The notes under the pieces were generated by a model. The model saw nothing but the letters and a program-made list of their open reading frames with translations. It was not told where the DNA came from and searched no databases. A program made the translations under genes and the position numbers. 5,405 nucleotides of DNA. It comes from Candidatus Woesearchaeota archaeon. Lineage in GTDB: Archaea > Nanobdellota > Nanobdellia > Woesearchaeales > JAGVYJ01. The DNA is taken from contig JAGVYJ010000057.1 in the NCBI GenBank assembly GCA_018303315.1, positions 1 to 5,405 of the forward strand, in the 5' to 3' direction. Every line of letters begins with the position of its first letter. Within the stretch, counting starts at the first letter, position 1. Below, piece by piece: positions 4,984 to 5,405 of the stretch.

Positions 4984-5405
4984 AAAACATAGTTGTGATT
5001 GGGGGAGGCACCGGTACATTCACCCTGCTTACAGGCCTTAAGCATTATGACAACCTCAGCCTGACGGCAATTGTAACTATGGCCGATGACGGCGGCTCCA
5101 CGGGCGAGCTGCGCGACGAATATGGTACTCTTCCTGCCGGAGATGTGAGGCAATGCCTCATAGCCCTGTCCACAAGCGACCTGCTGATGAGGAAGCTCTT
5201 CCTGTACCGGTTCACTTCCGGAAGGCTCAAGGGCCATAATTTCGGCAACCTTTTGCTAACTGCCTTGGAAAAGATATCAGGAAGTTTTGACGAAGCTATC
5301 GCCCAGGCAAGTAAGGTTCTGGCTGTCAAAGGCAAGGTTATCCCAAGCACCATTCAGCAGACCAGGCTTGTAGCAGAACTTGAGAACGGCGCAATTGTGC
5401 AGGGA
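4980..5405 (+). CDS. YvcK/GlmR-family protein (UPF0052/CofD-like fold), 3' truncated by window end
   Basis: The first 142 residues are in the window and no stop is reached. They carry the family hallmarks: G8-G-G-T-G-T near the N-terminus, G19-L-K, I31-V-T-x-A-D36-D37-G-G-S-T-G42-x-L-R45, P52-x-G54-D55-V-R57, and G85-H-N-F-G89-N-L-L-L, then K112-V-L and G118-K-V-x-P-S. This matches the YvcK branch. The F420-pathway transferase CofD has different nucleotide-binding and DD motifs. In Bacillus, YvcK (GlmR) binds UDP-sugars and stimulates GlmS, with UDP-GlcNAc antagonising it; I know this from bacterial work, and here the role is inferred from homology and context. The ATG (4980-4982) overlaps the glmS TGA as ATGA, with no clear Shine-Dalgarno site, so translation is probably coupled to glmS. 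The extended C-terminal half cannot be assessed. Confidence 0.9.
   Translation, partial: MKNIVVIGGGTGTFTLLTGLKHYDNLSLTAIVTMADDGGSTGELRDEYGTLPAGDVRQCLIALSTSDLLMRKLFLYRFTSGRLKGHNFGNLLLTALEKISGSFDEAIAQASKVLAVKGKVIPSTIQQTRLVAELENGAIVQG

Noticed and set aside
4980..5405. CofD (2-phospho-L-lactate transferase of F420 synthesis)
   Set aside because: The A-D-D-G-G-S-T-G-x-L-R and G-H-N-F-G-N-L-L motifs are those of the YvcK branch, and the context is glmS with no F420 genes seen.

Overview
The window reads as archaeal DNA of moderate GC, most likely from an uncultivated small-genome (DPANN/Woesearchaeota-like) lineage; the lineage is inference. The evidence is promoter architecture and gene content. 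Start codons of lead genes sit about 26-27 bp downstream of archaeal TATA boxes (leaderless mRNAs), while other genes have Shine-Dalgarno motifs matching the archaeal 16S tail. A DUF99 protein, a typically archaeal family, is also present. Coding density is high and there are no RNA genes, CRISPR arrays or transposons.

Layout, left to right. Positions 1-1870 carry a minus-strand cluster. In transcription order it holds a soluble PepSY-like protein (1385-1870, TTG start), a two-pass membrane-anchored winged-helix regulator with a Cys/His-rich outside loop (816-1361), a single-pass protein with a CxxCC...CGCxH motif (18-671, TTG start), and the first five codons of a fourth gene (1-16). The 144-bp gap 672-815 holds a TATA box plus a 10-bp tandem GTTC/GAAC repeat and an inverted repeat that could be operators. 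Divergent from this cluster, sharing a symmetrical TATA element near 1920, is a plus-strand gene for a probable PD-(D/E)XK-fold protein lacking the usual catalytic lysine (1947-2549). It converges without any gap on a minus-strand DUF99 gene (2550-3107).

Divergent from DUF99, across a 115-bp gap with a perfect 9-bp inverted repeat, lies glmS (start 3223, leaderless, giving the required Met-Cys N-terminus). Its stop overlaps the start of a YvcK/GlmR-family gene (4980 to the window end).

The genes fall into two themes. The left cluster looks like an envelope sensing unit: a membrane regulator with potential metal/thiol ligands outside, next to a Cys/His-rich membrane-anchored protein. The right end looks like an amino-sugar module: GlmS makes glucosamine-6-phosphate, and the overlapping gene encodes a homologue of the bacterial YvcK/GlmR protein known to activate GlmS. 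An archaeal, translationally coupled GlmS-GlmR pair is the most notable observation here.
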